Source: Oscillospiraceae bacterium | Lineage (GTDB): Bacteria; Bacillota; Clostridia; Oscillospirales; Oscillospiraceae | Direction of reading: 5' to 3' | Assembly: GCA_017482385.1 (NCBI GenBank) | Contig: JAFUNI010000024.1 | Location: 1-64,000 of the forward strand | DNA length: 64,000 bases | Part shown: one piece after another, positions 40,925 through 49,941 of the stretch | Position numbering within the stretch: the stretch's first letter is position 1 | How the letters are laid out: each line of letters begins with the position of its first letter | Notes under the pieces: model-generated | What the model saw: the letters and a program-made list of their open reading frames with translations, nothing else | Database searches by the model: none | What the model was told of the DNA's origin: nothing | Made by a program: the position numbers and the translations under genes

Positions 40925-41674
40925 ATGCTGAAAAATGAACGGGAGCAGGAGATTTTGAATGTCCTGCAAAGCACCGGCTATGCCACGGTGAAGTTTTTGA
41001 GTGAGCAGCTATATACCAGCGAATCCTGTGTCCGTCGGGCGCTGGCCGGGTTGACGGAAAAGGGTTTGGTTCGCAGAAGCTATGGCGGCGTGGAGCTGCT
41101 GAGCAGCCATACCAATGTGACTTCTTTCGGCGCACGGACCCATCAAAACGTGGCAGCCAAGCAGGCGATCGCAAAAAAAGCCGCCCCCTTGGTAGAAGAC
41201 GGCAGTATCGTGTTTTTGGACGGCTCTTCCACATCTTTTTATTTGGCCGCCCAGCTGCTCAGCAAAACCGGGCTGACGGTAGTTACCAACAATACAGAAA
41301 TCCTGAACCTGTTGGCCCAGGCTAATTTCAAGGTCTACTGCTCCGGCGGGGAGCTCAGCGAAACAAACCGCACTTGTCTGGTGGGCCCCGATGCCCAGCG
41401 CAGCTTCGCCGGCATCTATGCCCAGTACGCGTTCTTTTCCAGCAATGCCCTGTCGGCAGAGGGCGTCATTACTGATTGCACCCGTGAAGAGGTGGCAGTT
41501 CGGGAGACCATTCTGCAAAACGCCCGGAAAAAGATTTTCCTGTGCGACAGCAGTAAACTCGATACGGTTTCCGTTTACCGCCAATGCGACCTGAGCCAAA
41601 TCGATACCCTTGTCAGTGAGGACGACCGTGCCAAGAAGTTTGCGAAGGAATTTCCTAATTTGCAAGTGTTATAA
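40925..41674 (+). CDS. DeoR-family transcriptional regulator
   Basis: A 249-residue repressor. The N-terminal winged helix reads ATVKFLSEQLYTSESCVRRALAGLTEKGLVRRSYGGVEL, and the DeoR sugar-phosphate sensor domain includes FLDGSSTSFYLA, VVTNNTEILNLL and FLCDSSKLDTVSVYRQC. It is divergent from the glycerol-1-phosphate dehydrogenase fusion and probably represses it in response to a phosphorylated sugar or polyol. AGGAGG precedes the ATG. Confidence 0.9.
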   Translation: MLKNEREQEILNVLQSTGYATVKFLSEQLYTSESCVRRALAGLTEKGLVRRSYGGVELLSSHTNVTSFGARTHQNVAAKQAIAKKAAPLVEDGSIVFLDGSSTSFYLAAQLLSKTGLTVVTNNTEILNLLAQANFKVYCSGGELSETNRTCLVGPDAQRSFAGIYAQYAFFSSNALSAEGVITDCTREEVAVRETILQNARKKIFLCDSSKLDTVSVYRQCDLSQIDTLVSEDDRAKKFAKEFPNLQVL

Positions 41675-41678
41675 AAAG

Positions 41679-41708
41679 CAGCCACGGCAACCAAAGTTGC
41701 CGTGGCTG
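41679..41708. terminator. Bidirectional terminator
   Basis: CAGCCACGGCAAC pairs perfectly with its complement around CAAA, between the DeoR gene and the converging phosphofructokinase gene. T-rich sequence follows after a few bases. Confidence 0.75.
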
Positions 41709-41721
41709 TAACTGTTTTTCC

Positions 41722-43380
41722 TTAGCCCTTTTCCAGAGCCAGGGTCTGGGTGGTCTGGTCGCAGACCTCAGCAGGGCCCCAGTACTGGATGGCGCCGGGG
41801 TACACATAGCAGGTGTCAACAGCCCAGGTCTCGCGGTTCTCAGCAAAGAACTTGAAGGGCTTGCCCTCCAGCTCAACCAAAGCCTTGCGGATAACGGGCT
41901 TGTCAGCGCCGTGGCGGCGTTCCATGTTCATCATCTTGGTGATGGGCATACCGCCGGCAACCCACTCTTCAGCGGGCTTAGACAGGTTAGAAACCTTGGA
42001 AAGATAGCCGGTGTAGCCATACTGGATCAGCATAAAGGCATTGTAGCCCAGGCTGTAGCAGTAGTCAGCATCAAAGTTAGAGGGGAAAGCGCAGCGGCCT
42101 TCGTAGCCCAGGAAGTGATGCAGGGGAGAGAACTTGCCGGCATACTTGCCCTCGGCCTTGCGCTTAGCCAGGTTGGCCTTGACCATCTCGGAGAACAGCT
42201 TCTCGGACTCGATGAGGGAAACCTGCACATTGCCGTGGGGGTCGCGCTCCAGGAACAGCTGCTGCTGAATGGTCTGGGGCAGGATGGCAAATACAGCCAT
42301 GGACTTTTCGGTCAAACCGGCCTTGATGAAAGCGTACTTTTCTTCCCAGGTAGGAAGTGCGTTGAAGGCATCAGCCTTCGCGCCTGCCAGCAGCTCATTG
42401 ATCTCAGCGATCAGAACGGAGAACTCGGGAACGAATTCCACGATACCCTCGGGAATGATAGCAACACCGAAGTTCCAGCCACGGGCTGCCCGGTTTGCAA
42501 CGGAGTCAGCAATGTAATCGGTGATCTGCGCCAGGGACATCTTCTTGGCAGCGACTTCTTCACCGATCAGGCAGATGTTGGGACGGGTCTGCAGAGCAGT
42601 TTCCAAAGCCACATGGGAAGCGGAGCGGCCCATGACCTTCACAAAGTGCCAGTACTTCTTGGCGGAGTTGGCGTCACGCTCAATGTTGCCCACGATCTCA
42701 GCGTAGGTCTTGGTGGCGGTGTCGAAACCGAAGGAGCACTCGATGTCCTCGTTCTTCAGGTCGCCGTCGATGGTCTTGGGGCAGCCGATGACCTGGATGC
42801 CGGCATTTTGTGCTGCAAAGTACTCAGCCAGCACAGCGGCATTGGTGTTGGAATCGTCGCCGCCGATGATCACCAGGGCGTTGATGCCGTGCTTCTTGCA
42901 GTTTTCTGCCACAATGGCGAACTGCTCCTGGGTCTCCAGCTTGGTACGGCCGGAGCCGATGATGTCAAAACCGCCGGTGTTGCGGTAAGCATTGATGTAT
43001 TCGTCGTCGAAGATGATGTAATCATCATCGATGAGGCCGCTGGGGCCGCCCTTGAAACCGTACAGGACATTGTCCTTGTCGGTGGCCTTCAGGGCATCGT
43101 ACAGACCGCAAATAACATTGTGGCCGCCGGGTGCCTGACCGCCGGACAGGATCACGCCCACAACTTGCTTCTTGGCAGGCGCGGTGTTCTTGCCCTTCTG
43201 GAAGGTGATCTCATTTTTGCCGTAGGTATTGGGGAACAGAGCCTTGATCTTGTCCTGGTCGGCAACGCTCTCGGTAGCGGCGCCGTCCTTCACGCAGATC
43301 TCAGCAATGCCGCCGCGCAGCATACCGGGCAGCTTGGGGTTATACTGGTATCTTGCCAGCTGTAGGGGGGATAGTTTCAT
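41722..43380 (-). CDS. pfp: PPi-dependent 6-phosphofructokinase
   Basis: A 552-residue glycolytic enzyme using pyrophosphate. [15 protein letters not shown] is the phosphate-binding loop, [10 protein letters not shown] has the Asp typical of PPi-dependent enzymes, and PKTIDGDL and [11 protein letters not shown] follow. The long C-terminal part matches the large PFP subclass of about 550 residues. The promoter is at 43412-43440. It is divergent from the aldolase gene, so two successive glycolytic steps are adjacent. Confidence 0.95.
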   Translation of the reverse strand: MKLSPLQLARYQYNPKLPGMLRGGIAEICVKDGAATESVADQDKIKALFPNTYGKNEITFQKGKNTAPAKKQVVGVILSGGQAPGGHNVICGLYDALKATDKDNVLYGFKGGPSGLIDDDYIIFDDEYINAYRNTGGFDIIGSGRTKLETQEQFAIVAENCKKHGINALVIIGGDDSNTNAAVLAEYFAAQNAGIQVIGCPKTIDGDLKNEDIECSFGFDTATKTYAEIVGNIERDANSAKKYWHFVKVMGRSASHVALETALQTRPNICLIGEEVAAKKMSLAQITDYIADSVANRAARGWNFGVAIIPEGIVEFVPEFSVLIAEINELLAGAKADAFNALPTWEEKYAFIKAGLTEKSMAVFAILPQTIQQQLFLERDPHGNVQVSLIESEKLFSEMVKANLAKRKAEGKYAGKFSPLHHFLGYEGRCAFPSNFDADYCYSLGYNAFMLIQYGYTGYLSKVSNLSKPAEEWVAGGMPITKMMNMERRHGADKPVIRKALVELEGKPFKFFAENRETWAVDTCYVYPGAIQYWGPAEVCDQTTQTLALEKG

Positions 43381-43411
43381 CTTTTTACACTCCTTGCAGT
43401 ATTTTTTATCG

Positions 43412-43440
43412 ATTATACTCCATCTTTACAAAAAGGTAAA
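43412..43440 (-). promoter_or_regulatory. pfp promoter
   Basis: On the minus strand TTTACC (43435-43440), 17 bases, TATAAT (43412-43417). Confidence 0.65.
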
Positions 43441-43473
43441 TAGGAAATTGCAATATTTTTTTATTTATGACTA

Positions 43474-43501
43474 TTGAAAAGCAAAAAAACTGTGGTATAA
43501 T
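43474..43501 (+). promoter_or_regulatory. fba promoter
   Basis: TTGAAA (43474-43479), 16 bases, TATAAT (43496-43501), 55 bases from the fba ATG. Confidence 0.75.
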
Positions 43502-43555
43502 GGTAGCTGTAAAAATACGGGTCTAACCCCGTGAAATAAGAAAGGAAAGATGAAA

Positions 43556-44524
43556 ATGGCTCTTGTTACTACTACCGAAATGTTCAAGAAGGCTTATGAC
43601 GGCGGCTACGCTATCGGCGCTTTCAACGTGAACAATATGGAAATCGTTCAGGGCATCACCGAGGCTTGCTGCGAGGAGAACGCTCCCGTTATCCTGCAGG
43701 TTTCCAAGGGCGCCCGCGCTTATGCGAACCATACTTACCTGGTAAAGCTGGTTGAGGCTGCTATCATTGAGTGCCCCAACATTCCCATCGCTCTGCACCT
43801 GGACCACGGCGACAGCTTCGAGACCTGTAAGTCCTGCATCGACGGCGGCTTCACCTCCGTTATGATCGACGCTTCCTCCAAGTCCTTCGAGGAGAACATC
43901 GCTATCACCAAGCAGGTCGTTGAGTATGCTCACGATCACGGCGTTGTTGTTGAGGCTGAGCTGGGCTCTTTGGCCGGTATTGAGGATGAGGTCAATGTTT
44001 CCGCTGAGGCTGCTTCCTACACCCGTCCCGAGGAGGTCGAGGAGTTCGTTTCCCGTACCGGTTGTGACTCCCTGGCTATCGCCATCGGCACCTCCCACGG
44101 CGCTTACAAGTTCACTCCCGAGCAGTGCACTCTGAACGAGCAGGGCATCCTGGTTCCTCCCGCTCTGCGTTTCGACGTTCTGGAAGAGGTCACCAAGCGC
44201 CTGCCCGGCTTCCCCATCGTTCTGCACGGCTCTTCTTCCGTTCCTCAGGAGTATGTGAAGATGGTCAACGAGAACGGCGGCAAGATGCCCAACGCTATCG
44301 GTGTTCCCGAGGAGCAGCTGCGCAAGGCTGCAAGCCTCAGTGTATGTAAGATCAACATCGACTCCGACCTGCGTCTGGCTATGACCGGTACTGTTCGTAA
44401 GTTCTTCAACGAGAACCCCAGCAAGTTTGACCCCCGTGAGTACCTGAAGCCCGCCCGCGCCAACATCAAGGAGATCGTTCGTCACAAGCTGATCAACGTC
44501 CTGGGCTGCGCCGGCAAGGCCTAA
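43556..44524 (+). CDS. fba: Class II fructose-1,6-bisphosphate aldolase
   Basis: A 322-residue zinc aldolase. AIALHLDHGDSFE (metal and catalytic Asp), EAELGSLAG, IGTSHGAYK and PIVLHGSSSVP are class II motifs. The ATG at 43556 gives the usual MALVTTTEMFKKAYDGG start with AAGGA nine bases upstream; an ATG two codons earlier is too close to that site. Codon choice is strongly biased (GCT, ATC, GAG, AAG), unlike some neighbours, which fits very high expression. Confidence 0.95.
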   Translation: MALVTTTEMFKKAYDGGYAIGAFNVNNMEIVQGITEACCEENAPVILQVSKGARAYANHTYLVKLVEAAIIECPNIPIALHLDHGDSFETCKSCIDGGFTSVMIDASSKSFEENIAITKQVVEYAHDHGVVVEAELGSLAGIEDEVNVSAEAASYTRPEEVEEFVSRTGCDSLAIAIGTSHGAYKFTPEQCTLNEQGILVPPALRFDVLEEVTKRLPGFPIVLHGSSSVPQEYVKMVNENGGKMPNAIGVPEEQLRKAASLSVCKINIDSDLRLAMTGTVRKFFNENPSKFDPREYLKPARANIKEIVRHKLINVLGCAGKA

Positions 44525-44537
44525 TTTCTTAAATAAA

Positions 44538-44567
44538 AATGACCCTCCCGACGGAGGGCCATTTTTT
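44538..44567. terminator. Bidirectional terminator after fba
   Basis: AATGACCCTCC pairs with GGAGGGCCATT with one mismatch, followed by TTTTT. It also serves the converging EamA gene. Confidence 0.85.
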
Positions 44568-45429
44568 ATTTCTGTTTACTGTCGGCAAGGCCGGAGATTA
44601 CTATGGCAACGAAGATGAGAATTGCACCGCCAACCAAGGCGAAGGACAAGGTGTCTGAGCCGGCCAGTATGGAGATCACACCGGTGACTACCGAGGAAGA
44701 GGGCATGGCCACCGCGATAAAAGAGGGGTCCAGCTTTTTTAGGCAGGCAGTGCGGATGACCCAGCACAGCACGGTGGACAGAAGTACGATGCCCACCAAT
44801 GCGCCCAGATGCAAGGGTGCAAAGGAGAATTTGGGGTCATCTACAAACAGCAACGAATAGCTTGCGGAGACTACGAATTGGACTGCAAACTGTATCAGCA
44901 GGTAAAGTCCGGTGTCCAGCCGTTTGGCAAAAGCACCGGTGCCGGCGATATTCACCGCGTAAAACACACCGGCCAGGGCGCATAAGATCATACCCGGGTC
45001 AAAGCCGACCGACAGATTGCCGCCGCACAGGATGAACACACCGCCAAGGCACAGCAACGCGGAAAGGATTTTGGGAAGTGTGATTTTTTGCTTTGCAAAG
45101 ATCAGCATCAGCACGGGAACACAAACGCAGGTCAGATTCTCCAGGAAGGCGCACATTGCCGGGGTGGTCATGGTCAGGCCGAATTTTTGAGTCAGACCGG
45201 CGGCAGAAAAGAACAGACCTGTGGGCAGCGCTACCTTAAAATGCTTCCAGTCCAGCCACTTCAGTTTTCTGCGGTTAGCGATCAGCAGACAGGTCACAGA
45301 AATCAGACTTGCCGCAGTATCCCACAGGGAAGGGGTATAAAGTGTCAGCAGGTGCTTGGTGAAAACCGGGTAAGTACCCCACACCAGCACCACAAATATA
45401 ATACCTATGTAATAAATTTTTTTGCCCAT
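44566..45429 (-). CDS. EamA/DMT-family transporter
   Basis: A 287-residue membrane protein with ten predicted helices in two EamA repeats (FVVLVWGTYPVFTKHLL at the start, then GGVFILCGG and GVFYAVNIAGTGAFAKRL). It is not closely similar to the EamA protein at 3715. I use the ATG at 45429 with GAGGTG upstream rather than a GTG three codons earlier. It is divergent from the LysR gene, which probably regulates it. The substrate is unknown. Confidence 0.85.
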   Translation of the reverse strand: MGKKIYYIGIIFVVLVWGTYPVFTKHLLTLYTPSLWDTAASLISVTCLLIANRRKLKWLDWKHFKVALPTGLFFSAAGLTQKFGLTMTTPAMCAFLENLTCVCVPVLMLIFAKQKITLPKILSALLCLGGVFILCGGNLSVGFDPGMILCALAGVFYAVNIAGTGAFAKRLDTGLYLLIQFAVQFVVSASYSLLFVDDPKFSFAPLHLGALVGIVLLSTVLCWVIRTACLKKLDPSFIAVAMPSSSVVTGVISILAGSDTLSFALVGGAILIFVAIVISGLADSKQK

Positions 45430-45468
45430 TCTTTGCACCTCTTTTGCAGAGGGATTGTATCATAGTGA

Positions 45469-45497
45469 TTGACATTCGGGAAGCGCAGGATTATAAT
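45469..45497 (+). promoter_or_regulatory. Consensus promoter of the LysR-family gene
   Basis: TTGACA (45469-45474), 17 bases, TATAAT (45492-45497): a perfect match to both boxes. Confidence 0.85.
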
Positions 45498-45537
45498 AAG
45501 GGCTGTTAAAAAAATTCACAACACAGGTGAAGAAAAT

Positions 45538-46377
45538 ATGGATGTTTTTAAGATCAAAACCTTTCTCAGAGCGGTGGAGCTGGGAAGCCTGTCCAAGGCG
45601 GCCCAGGAGCTGGATTACGCGCCTTCGGCCCTCTCTCATATGCTCCGCAGCCTGGAGCAGGAACTGGGGCTGCCCCTGCTGAAACGCTCTCCGGCAGGTA
45701 TCAGCCTGACCGAGGCGGGAGAGCAGCTGCTGCCGCTGTTCCGCAGGGCGGTGGAAACGGAATATGCCATCTATACCGCTGCAGAAAAGCTCACCCGCAA
45801 GGTCATACATATCGGTACCTATGCCAGCATTTCCAAATATGTGCTGCCGAAGATCGTGAAGGAATTTAACAAGATCTATCCCCAGGTGGGAATCTCCGTG
45901 ACCGTGGCCAATCAATTTACCCCGGAACTGGTGGAGAAGTTAGATATGGTGTTTGCGGAGAATGACACTGTGGAGGGCCAGTGCTGGATGCCCCTAATGG
46001 AAGATGCCTATGTGGCGGTAGTTCGGGAGGATTGCCTGGAAGACCGGGAAACGGTCGAGCTGAACGAGCTTGCCGAAATACCCTTTATTTTGCCCAATGA
46101 TTCAGCGGTCAAGAACCTGTGCCGGGGCAGAATTTTCAATGTGCTGGAGGTGTCCTCCGATGACGATACCTCTCCCATTTCCATGGTGCGGGAGGGGCTT
46201 GGATTTACGATCCTGCCGCAATTGTCCGTAAAGGGTGAGACGGGGGTTCGTACATTGAGCCTGGAACCCAAAGTGAAAAGAACCCTGGGTCTGACCTGGT
46301 CCAAGAACAATCTGGCTACAGGCGCGGACCAATTGATTCACTATATCAAGCAACAGTTTGAGGAGGTAGAAGTATGA
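45538..46377 (+). CDS. LysR-family transcriptional regulator
   Basis: A 279-residue regulator. The N-terminal helix-turn-helix (FLRAVELGSLSKAAQELDYAPSALSHMLRSLEQELGLPLL) is typical, and the rest is the two-lobed effector domain. The ATG at 45538 gives the normal family start MDVFKIKTFL; the frame is open further upstream without a site. It overlaps galK by 4 bases and is divergent from an EamA gene, so it could control either galactose use or the exporter. Confidence 0.9.
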   Translation: MDVFKIKTFLRAVELGSLSKAAQELDYAPSALSHMLRSLEQELGLPLLKRSPAGISLTEAGEQLLPLFRRAVETEYAIYTAAEKLTRKVIHIGTYASISKYVLPKIVKEFNKIYPQVGISVTVANQFTPELVEKLDMVFAENDTVEGQCWMPLMEDAYVAVVREDCLEDRETVELNELAEIPFILPNDSAVKNLCRGRIFNVLEVSSDDDTSPISMVREGLGFTILPQLSVKGETGVRTLSLEPKVKRTLGLTWSKNNLATGADQLIHYIKQQFEEVEV

Positions 46378-47588
46378 AAACTATATTACCTTTGAGCCTT
46401 GCGGAAAAGGCAGAGTTGGATAAAGGTTTTTTGGAAGCCTTTGGCAGTACACCGGTGCGTTATTTTTCTGCCCCCGGACGGACGGAGATCTCCGGCAACC
46501 ATACGGACCACCAGCGGGGCTGCGTTTTGGCAGCAGCAGTGGATCTGCATACCCGGGCGGCGGTGAAGCCTAACGGCAGCGATCGTATTCGAATTCAATC
46601 CAAGGGCTATCCCTTGGTGGAAATTATGTTAACTGACCTGACCCCGATGGAGGCAGAAAAAAATACCACCGCGGCCCTTATCCGGGGCGTGGCGGCGCGG
46701 TTTTCCCAGCTGGGCTGCAAGGTGGGTGGCTTCGATGCCTATGTGGAATCTTCTGTGCTGCCCGGCTCGGGCCTTAGCTCGTCGGCGGCTTTTGAGGTGC
46801 TGGTGGGCACAGTCATCAACCACCTGTTTTTTGATGGCAAAGCGACCCAGCCCGAGGTTGCCCAAATCGGACAGTACGCGGAAAATGTATTTTTCGGTAA
46901 GCCCTCCGGTCTGATGGATCAAATGGCCTCGGCGGTGGGCGGTATGGTGCATATTGATTTTAAGGATAAGGAAGATCCTGTTATCACGCCGCTGGATTTT
47001 GATTTTGCCGAAACCGGCTATGCTCTGTGCATCATCGATTCCGGCGCGGACCATGCAGACTTGACCGATGAATATGCCGCGATCCCCCGTGAAATGCAGG
47101 CGGTGTGCCGGTATTTCGGCAAGGAAGTGCTGCGGGAAGTGTCGGAAGAAGAATTTTATGTAAACCTTCCTGCTTTGCGGGAAACCTGCGGCGACCGGGC
47201 GGTGCTGCGGTGTGTACATATCTTTGCGGAAAACCGCCGGGTGGCAAAACAAAAGGCTGCTCTGCAGAATGGCGATTTTGAAGCATTTTTGCAGTTGGTG
47301 AAAGAAAGCGGCCGTTCCTCCTGGGTGTACCTGCAAAATGTTCTGACCACCGGCGCTACCGCAAACCAGGCTGTGGCTGTGGCGCTGGCCCTTTGTGAAA
47401 AGTATTTGCAGGGCCGGGGCGCATACCGTGTCCACGGCGGCGGCTTTGCCGGTACGGTGCAGGCCTTCGTGCCCGTGGATATGGTGGAGGGCTTCCGGGA
47501 AAATGTGGAAAAAGCTTTGGGCAAGGGCGCTTGTCATATTCTCTCTGTGCGTCCCCAAGGCGGCGTAGAAATGCTAGAAAACTGTTGA
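46374..47588 (+). CDS. galK: Galactokinase
   Basis: A 404-residue GHMP kinase. APGRTEISGNHTDHQRG is the galactokinase signature (usual form GRxNLIGEHTDY; Thr-Glu-Ile-Ser here is a variant), LPGSGLSSSAAFEV the phosphate loop, and GGGFAGTVQAFVP the C-terminal motif. It overlaps the LysR gene and is followed by a promoter for the AEC transporter. With NahK, GalE and NagA nearby it supports use of galactose and hexosamines from mucin or milk-type glycans. Confidence 0.92.
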   Translation: MKTILPLSLAEKAELDKGFLEAFGSTPVRYFSAPGRTEISGNHTDHQRGCVLAAAVDLHTRAAVKPNGSDRIRIQSKGYPLVEIMLTDLTPMEAEKNTTAALIRGVAARFSQLGCKVGGFDAYVESSVLPGSGLSSSAAFEVLVGTVINHLFFDGKATQPEVAQIGQYAENVFFGKPSGLMDQMASAVGGMVHIDFKDKEDPVITPLDFDFAETGYALCIIDSGADHADLTDEYAAIPREMQAVCRYFGKEVLREVSEEEFYVNLPALRETCGDRAVLRCVHIFAENRRVAKQKAALQNGDFEAFLQLVKESGRSSWVYLQNVLTTGATANQAVAVALALCEKYLQGRGAYRVHGGGFAGTVQAFVPVDMVEGFRENVEKALGKGACHILSVRPQGGVEMLENC

Positions 47589-47613
47589 AAAATCTGTAGC
47601 TTTGTGGTATGAT
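47585..47613 (+). promoter_or_regulatory. Promoter of the AEC transporter gene
   Basis: TTGAAA (47585-47590, overlapping the galK stop), 17 bases, TATGAT (47608-47613). Confidence 0.65.
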
Positions 47614-47646
47614 GTTGAAGATTTTGCGAAACAAGAGGATTTTCCT

Positions 47647-48603
47647 ATGGCAGAAATGTTAAAAGTATTCAATTTGACCTTAAATAATGTGGGTATGCTG
47701 CTGATCTTCATCAGCGTAGGCTACATTCTTCGCCGCAGCCACAAATTGCCGGACGAAGCCGGTAAGGTGATGTCGCTGCTGTGTGTGATGGTGTTTTCTC
47801 CTGCCTACAGTATTTTGAATCTGAGCAAAAATGTCCGGATTGACAAAATGGCAGAGAACCTTCAACTTCTGGGCTATGGCCTTGGCTTTGCCGTTGTGGC
47901 CGTTGTGACCGGCTTGATTTTGGGCAAGGCTATGGGCAAGTCCCCCATGGATAAGAGTTCCCTTACCTATGCCTTTACGTTCCCCAATTACGGCTATTTT
48001 GGATACCCTGTCATTGAGGGTGTATTCGGCAAGGAAGGGCTGGGCGATTTTATGGTCTTTGCCATTCCTATGAGCATTCTTTGCTGTTCCTACGGCTATG
48101 TGCTCTTCCAAAAGGATAAGAAGATCAATCTGCTTCGCCTGCTGAAGACGCCGGTGATTGCAGCCATGTTCATCGGCATTGCACTGGGCTTGAGCGGCAT
48201 AGCGTTGCCTGAGAACAATATTCTGTATAAAACATTGGACGGTGCTGGCAAATGTATGAGCCCCTGCTCTATGTTGCTGGCTGGCTTTATGCTGGGTAAA
48301 TTCCCTTTGAAAAAGCTGTTCTCCGGCATCCGCCCTTACTATTTGACTGCCATTCGTATGCTGGGCATTCCCGTAGCATTTGGCGCGGTGATGTACCTGT
48401 GTGGCCTGCGGGGCAATCTGCTGTTCTGGCCCTTGGTCTTTGCTTGCCTGCCTCTGGGCCTTAACCTGGTGGTTTATGCCGAGAGCAGCGGCTTTGAGAA
48501 AGAGGCCGGTGACAATGCCAAACTTTGCTTTATTTCCTATGTGCTGGCGTTGGTCGTGTTGCCTTGCTTGTTTGCGGTTATGACAAGAATCGCTGGTATG
48601 TAA
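47647..48603 (+). CDS. AEC (auxin efflux carrier)-family transporter
   Basis: A 318-residue membrane protein with about ten helices. FTFPNYGYFGYPVIEGVFG is the central AEC motif, and the second half repeats the fold. Bacterial members export or exchange small organic acids. The ATG at 47647 follows AGAGG; an earlier frame extension overlaps the promoter and is rejected. The substrate is unknown. It ends at a strong terminator shared with the AraC gene. Confidence 0.88.
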   Translation: MAEMLKVFNLTLNNVGMLLIFISVGYILRRSHKLPDEAGKVMSLLCVMVFSPAYSILNLSKNVRIDKMAENLQLLGYGLGFAVVAVVTGLILGKAMGKSPMDKSSLTYAFTFPNYGYFGYPVIEGVFGKEGLGDFMVFAIPMSILCCSYGYVLFQKDKKINLLRLLKTPVIAAMFIGIALGLSGIALPENNILYKTLDGAGKCMSPCSMLLAGFMLGKFPLKKLFSGIRPYYLTAIRMLGIPVAFGAVMYLCGLRGNLLFWPLVFACLPLGLNLVVYAESSGFEKEAGDNAKLCFISYVLALVVLPCLFAVMTRIAGM

Positions 48604-48605
48604 AC

Positions 48606-48641
48606 AAAATCCCGATGTGCGTTGCACATCGGGATTTTTTT
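48606..48641. terminator. Bidirectional terminator
   Basis: ATCCCGATGTGC and GCACATCGGGAT form a 12-bp stem with a GTT loop and TTTTTT on the right. Confidence 0.9.
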
Positions 48642-49770
48642 ATCGCAAGGAGCGCAGGTATTGGGTGGGGGAGATGCCGCAGATTGCGCTGAACTGCCGG
48701 GAAAATTGCTGCTGGCTGGAAAAGCCCATGCGGGTGGCAATCTGGCCCATGCTCATCTGCCCCTCCCGCAGAAGGATCTTGCATTCTTCAATGCGGATCT
48801 TGGCGATGTACTTGCCCGGGGAGGTGCCAAGATGCACCTGGAACAGCTTGTATAAATAAGGAACACTTACATGAACCAGTTCTGCCAATTCTTCCAGAGA
48901 AAGCCTCCGGTGGAGGTTTTGGGAGATCAGCTGCATAGCTCTGTCTACGATCTCGTTTTCCCAGTGGCTGGCGGTGGGATACTGGGGCGCGGATTCTGTG
49001 GGGGTGTCCTGCAGCAGTTCAATGAGGAGGATCTTCATCAGCGATTCCATATATTCCTTGCTGTAGGCATCCTCTTCACTTTGGGTGAGCATTTTTTTGA
49101 AAATGCTCTTAAATTGGGTGCGCATAGGGATGCGCTTGTTGGTGATAGCGGAAAGACTGCCTTCCCCGGCCCAAAAGGAAACGGTGAGGAAGCTTACCGG
49201 CTGGTCTGCGTACTGGGTGTGCCAGTCGTTGCTGTCGAAGATCATAAAATCCTGCTGGCCCAGCACGATGTCCTGACCGCGGACTAAATTGTGCAGCTTG
49301 CCCCGATCCACATAGGTTAGCTCGTAGGGCTTGTGGCTTTCACCCCGGAAGTAGAAATCCTGGGTGCATTCCTGGTACAAAAAGGTGTAGATCCGTTCGA
49401 ATTGCAGATTCTTGCTTTGATTTTCCAAATCCGAAACGGAAACCTGCCCAACGATCCGGGGCTCCTGTGAAGACAGCACATCCACACAGCAGCTGTCATC
49501 CATAGGCATCAGGGAGAAATTGGTGCCCGGCTGCAGGGAAACCACCCGATCCAGGTAAAACACATCCGCGTTTTCCTCCCGGTGGATCACAAGCAATGAC
49601 ATACCGGAAACATAGTCCAAAATCACCGGCCCATCGGCCTCATAACGGGGGATCTCCGGTGCTGCAATAATTTCCAGCCGGGTCTTGACCGGGAATTCCT
49701 CTTCGGGGCATTGGGAGAGGATCTCGCCGCAGTGTAAAAGGTCCTTGCGGGAGAGATTGCGTATTTGCAC
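48640..49770 (-). CDS. AraC-family transcriptional regulator
   Basis: A 376-residue regulator. The N-terminal 270 residues hold a divergent beta-rich sensor region with a cupin-like part (FYFRGESHKPYELTYVDRG, MIFDSNDWHTQY). The last 100 residues are the two AraC helix-turn-helix motifs (LSLEELAELVHVSVPYLYKLFQ and GFSSQQQFSRQFSAICGISPTQYL). I start at a GTG at 49770 because AGGAGGTG lies just upstream; the longer reading has no ribosome-binding site. It is divergent from the NahK/GalE/NagA operon and is its likely regulator. Confidence 0.85.
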   Translation of the reverse strand: MQIRNLSRKDLLHCGEILSQCPEEEFPVKTRLEIIAAPEIPRYEADGPVILDYVSGMSLLVIHREENADVFYLDRVVSLQPGTNFSLMPMDDSCCVDVLSSQEPRIVGQVSVSDLENQSKNLQFERIYTFLYQECTQDFYFRGESHKPYELTYVDRGKLHNLVRGQDIVLGQQDFMIFDSNDWHTQYADQPVSFLTVSFWAGEGSLSAITNKRIPMRTQFKSIFKKMLTQSEEDAYSKEYMESLMKILLIELLQDTPTESAPQYPTASHWENEIVDRAMQLISQNLHRRLSLEELAELVHVSVPYLYKLFQVHLGTSPGKYIAKIRIEECKILLREGQMSMGQIATRMGFSSQQQFSRQFSAICGISPTQYLRSLR

Positions 49771-49879
49771 TGTCTTCACCTCCTTTTTTGCTAATTTATC
49801 ATATCTTATTTGAAAATGCAATAATTTTTACAAATTTTATAAGAAATTTATCATTTTGTTTTCACAGCGGTAGAATCTC

Positions 49880-49908
49880 TTGCAATTACAGGTTAAAAGA
49901 GGTACTAT
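49880..49908 (+). promoter_or_regulatory. Promoter of the hexosamine operon
   Basis: TTGCAA (49880-49885), 17 bases, TACTAT (49903-49908), 34 bases before the kinase ATG. Confidence 0.6.
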
Positions 49909-49941
49909 TAAAATACCAAAATTATGGTTAGGAGAACCGTT